DNA of 6,972 nt from Phycisphaerae bacterium. GTDB lineage: Bacteria; Planctomycetota; Phycisphaerae; UBA1845; UTPLA1. This document shows positions 6,165-6,972 of the stretch, in pieces. The stretch spans positions 1 through 6,972 of the forward strand of contig JAJDEC010000230.1 of NCBI GenBank assembly GCA_029259995.1. Reading direction: 5' to 3'. Both the position numbers and the translations under genes were made by a program. Under the pieces are notes generated by a model. The model did no database searches. It was not told the origin of the DNA and saw nothing but the letters and a program-made list of their open reading frames with translations. Within the stretch, counting starts at the first letter, position 1, and every line of letters begins with the position of its first letter.

Positions 6165-6971
6165 TCACAACCTTCCGCAAGAACGCTCGATCCTTCGCAA
6201 TCCCGTAGGTCGGGTCATCGACCCGACAACACAGGCAATCGGGTGCTCGGCGCGAAAATCTACGCCGCGTGCCCCACGTAGCGTCCGCCCTCTGTGGCGG
6301 ACGACGACTGGAGTGACCACAACGACACGCCATCGACGCCTCTTTTTTTGAATTTTGACTTTTCTGAATTCTTGAATTTCCCGCCCCCGACGAAGCAAGA
6401 ACAACGACGCACTCCCCATCAACAGCAAAGTCGCCGGTTCCGGCACTGGCTCGATTCTCATTCGAATGAATCCACTCGAATCCGCAACGCCCGTCGGCGG
6501 ATGATCGGCGCCGTTATTCGTGTCCAGGGAGTATTGATATTGATAGACGCTGCCCGCAGTGAGGACAGCTTCTACGAAGACACTCAAGCGCCCGCTTGCC
6601 GGCTCGAAATAGAAGTTTCCGCCTCGATCGTTATCAACCGCGATTCCGCTGGAAGGGTCCGCGACAGAAAGCGATGTGCCGAAGTTGATACTTGTGAGAT
6701 CCCCCGGTGTGTGCGAATACGTCACCTCACCAGTGACGGTCACGCGGACGTCCTGTGTAGGAAGAAACCAAATGCGGCCCGTCGAAAAACTCCGTACTTC
6801 CGAATCGCGCAGCGCGTGATTGAACGTCACGACAAATTCGCCAACAGCGCTGTCAGGGGTCCAGGCGAAGTCGTAGCCCGATTGGGCGAGGTTGTCGTTT
6901 ACTTGGGCCGTCGTGGTGGAAAATAGTGGGCTAATAATGTCTGAGATCGTTTCGGAGTCGCTGATCGGAAG
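6165..6971 (-). CDS. PEP-CTERM sorting-domain protein, 3' part, with abnormal C-terminal extension
   Basis: The frame is open to the right edge, so the start and signal peptide are missing; 268 residues are visible. The first 175 are rich in Thr, Ser, Asp, Gly and Val with alternating hydrophobic residues, as in beta-rich secreted proteins. No named domain is recognised. Visible residues 176-197 (coded by 6381-6446) are a complete PEP-CTERM signal: VPEP, a hydrophobic segment from ATLLL to LFLL, then RRGR. Exosortase normally recognises this signal in the membrane and the protein ends within a few residues of the basic cluster. Here the frame continues for 71 residues: a Lys/Arg-rich part coded by an A/T-rich tract, then codons passing through three hairpins (6205-6303). 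The extension looks like read-through into repeat DNA rather than evolved protein. A lost stop codon or an undetected sequence error beyond the anchor could explain it. Confidence 0.85.
   Translation of the reverse strand, partial: LPISDSETISDIISPLFSTTTAQVNDNLAQSGYDFAWTPDSAVGEFVVTFNHALRDSEVRSFSTGRIWFLPTQDVRVTVTGEVTYSHTPGDLTSINFGTSLSVADPSSGIAVDNDRGGNFYFEPASGRLSVFVEAVLTAGSVYQYQYSLDTNNGADHPPTGVADSSGFIRMRIEPVPEPATLLLMGSASLFLLRRGREIQEFRKVKIQKKRRRWRVVVVTPVVVRHRGRTLRGARGVDFRAEHPIACVVGSMTRPTGLRRIERSCGRL
6205..6227 (+). repeat. GTAG-headed REP-like palindrome, copy 2
   Basis: GTAG (6205-6208) is followed by arms GTCGGGTC (6209-6216) and GACCCGAC (6220-6227) with loop ATC. The 25 bp at 6204-6228 match 1555-1579 exactly, and identity stops sharply on both sides. 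It lies inside the 3' extension of the PEP-CTERM reading frame. Confidence 0.8.
6241..6274. repeat. Imperfect hairpin in the repeat array
   Basis: CGGCG (6248-6252) pairs with CGCCG (6263-6267) around a 10-nt loop. After one mismatch the stem continues for six more pairs, two of them G-T, out to 6241 and 6274. It lies between two GTAG-headed palindromes and may be a decayed third unit or a spacer structure. Confidence 0.4.
6278..6303 (+). repeat. GTAG-headed palindrome with a different stem
   Basis: GTAG (6278-6281) is followed by perfect 8-bp arms CGTCCGCC (6282-6289) and GGCGGACG (6296-6303) with the 6-nt loop CTCTGT. The head and arm length match the two REP-like copies, but the stem sequence is unrelated, as expected for a second REP family or class. 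It has the same orientation as the others. Confidence 0.65.
6341..6380. repeat. A/T-rich degenerate TTTTGAA tract directly after the PEP-CTERM anchor codons
   Basis: Only 9 of 40 bases are G or C, in strongly G+C-rich surroundings. On the plus strand it reads as T-runs broken by GA at 6350, 6357, 6366 and 6374, a spacing of 7 to 9 bp, so it resembles a decayed short tandem repeat. It begins immediately beyond the last codon of the sorting signal (6381) and encodes a Lys-rich stretch on the minus strand. Confidence 0.5.
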
Positions 6972-6972
6972 G

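Overview
The window is G+C-rich bacterial chromosomal DNA. A PEP-CTERM sorting signal, an asnB-like amidotransferase, a VanZ-like protein and short GTAG-headed palindromic repeats together suggest a Planctomycetota-type genome. This is an inference: Verrucomicrobiota or another Gram-negative lineage with an exosortase is possible. There are no rRNA or tRNA genes, CRISPR arrays or transposase genes.

Layout from left to right. (1) Positions 2-892, minus strand: the first 297 codons of an asparagine synthase-type glutamine amidotransferase, cut by the left edge. (2) 893-1251: a 359-bp divergent intergenic region with small hairpins. (3) 1252-1548, plus strand: tatA, the only plus-strand gene. 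(4) 1555-1617: two palindromes between the converging tatA and tetR genes. (5) 1642-6052, minus strand: a tight cluster, in transcription order an orphan ParA-type ATPase, a VanZ-like membrane protein, a periplasmic sugar-binding-like protein, a predicted lipoprotein of the alpha/beta-hydrolase type and a TetR regulator. The first three are 3-7 bp apart; lipoprotein and tetR overlap by 4 bp. A consensus-like sigma70 promoter (3463-3490) lies just before the lipoprotein gene, so the last two genes can probably be transcribed alone. (6) 6165-6971, minus strand: the 3' part of a PEP-CTERM surface protein gene cut by the right edge. Its reading frame runs 71 codons past the sorting signal, through an A/T-rich tract and a three-hairpin array.

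The most unusual features are the repeats. A 25-bp sequence, GTAG plus a perfect 8-bp hairpin, occurs identically at 1555-1579 and 6204-6228. A third GTAG-headed hairpin with a different stem sits at 6278-6303. This is the architecture of REP elements mobilised by RAYT (TnpA-REP) transposases. At 6205-6380 the array appears to have replaced the normal C-terminus of the PEP-CTERM protein.

Functionally, the cluster combines cell-envelope parts (VanZ, binding protein, lipoprotein hydrolase) with a cytosolic ParA ATPase and a repressor. No ParB, parS or ABC transporter partner is visible, so the joint role is unknown.
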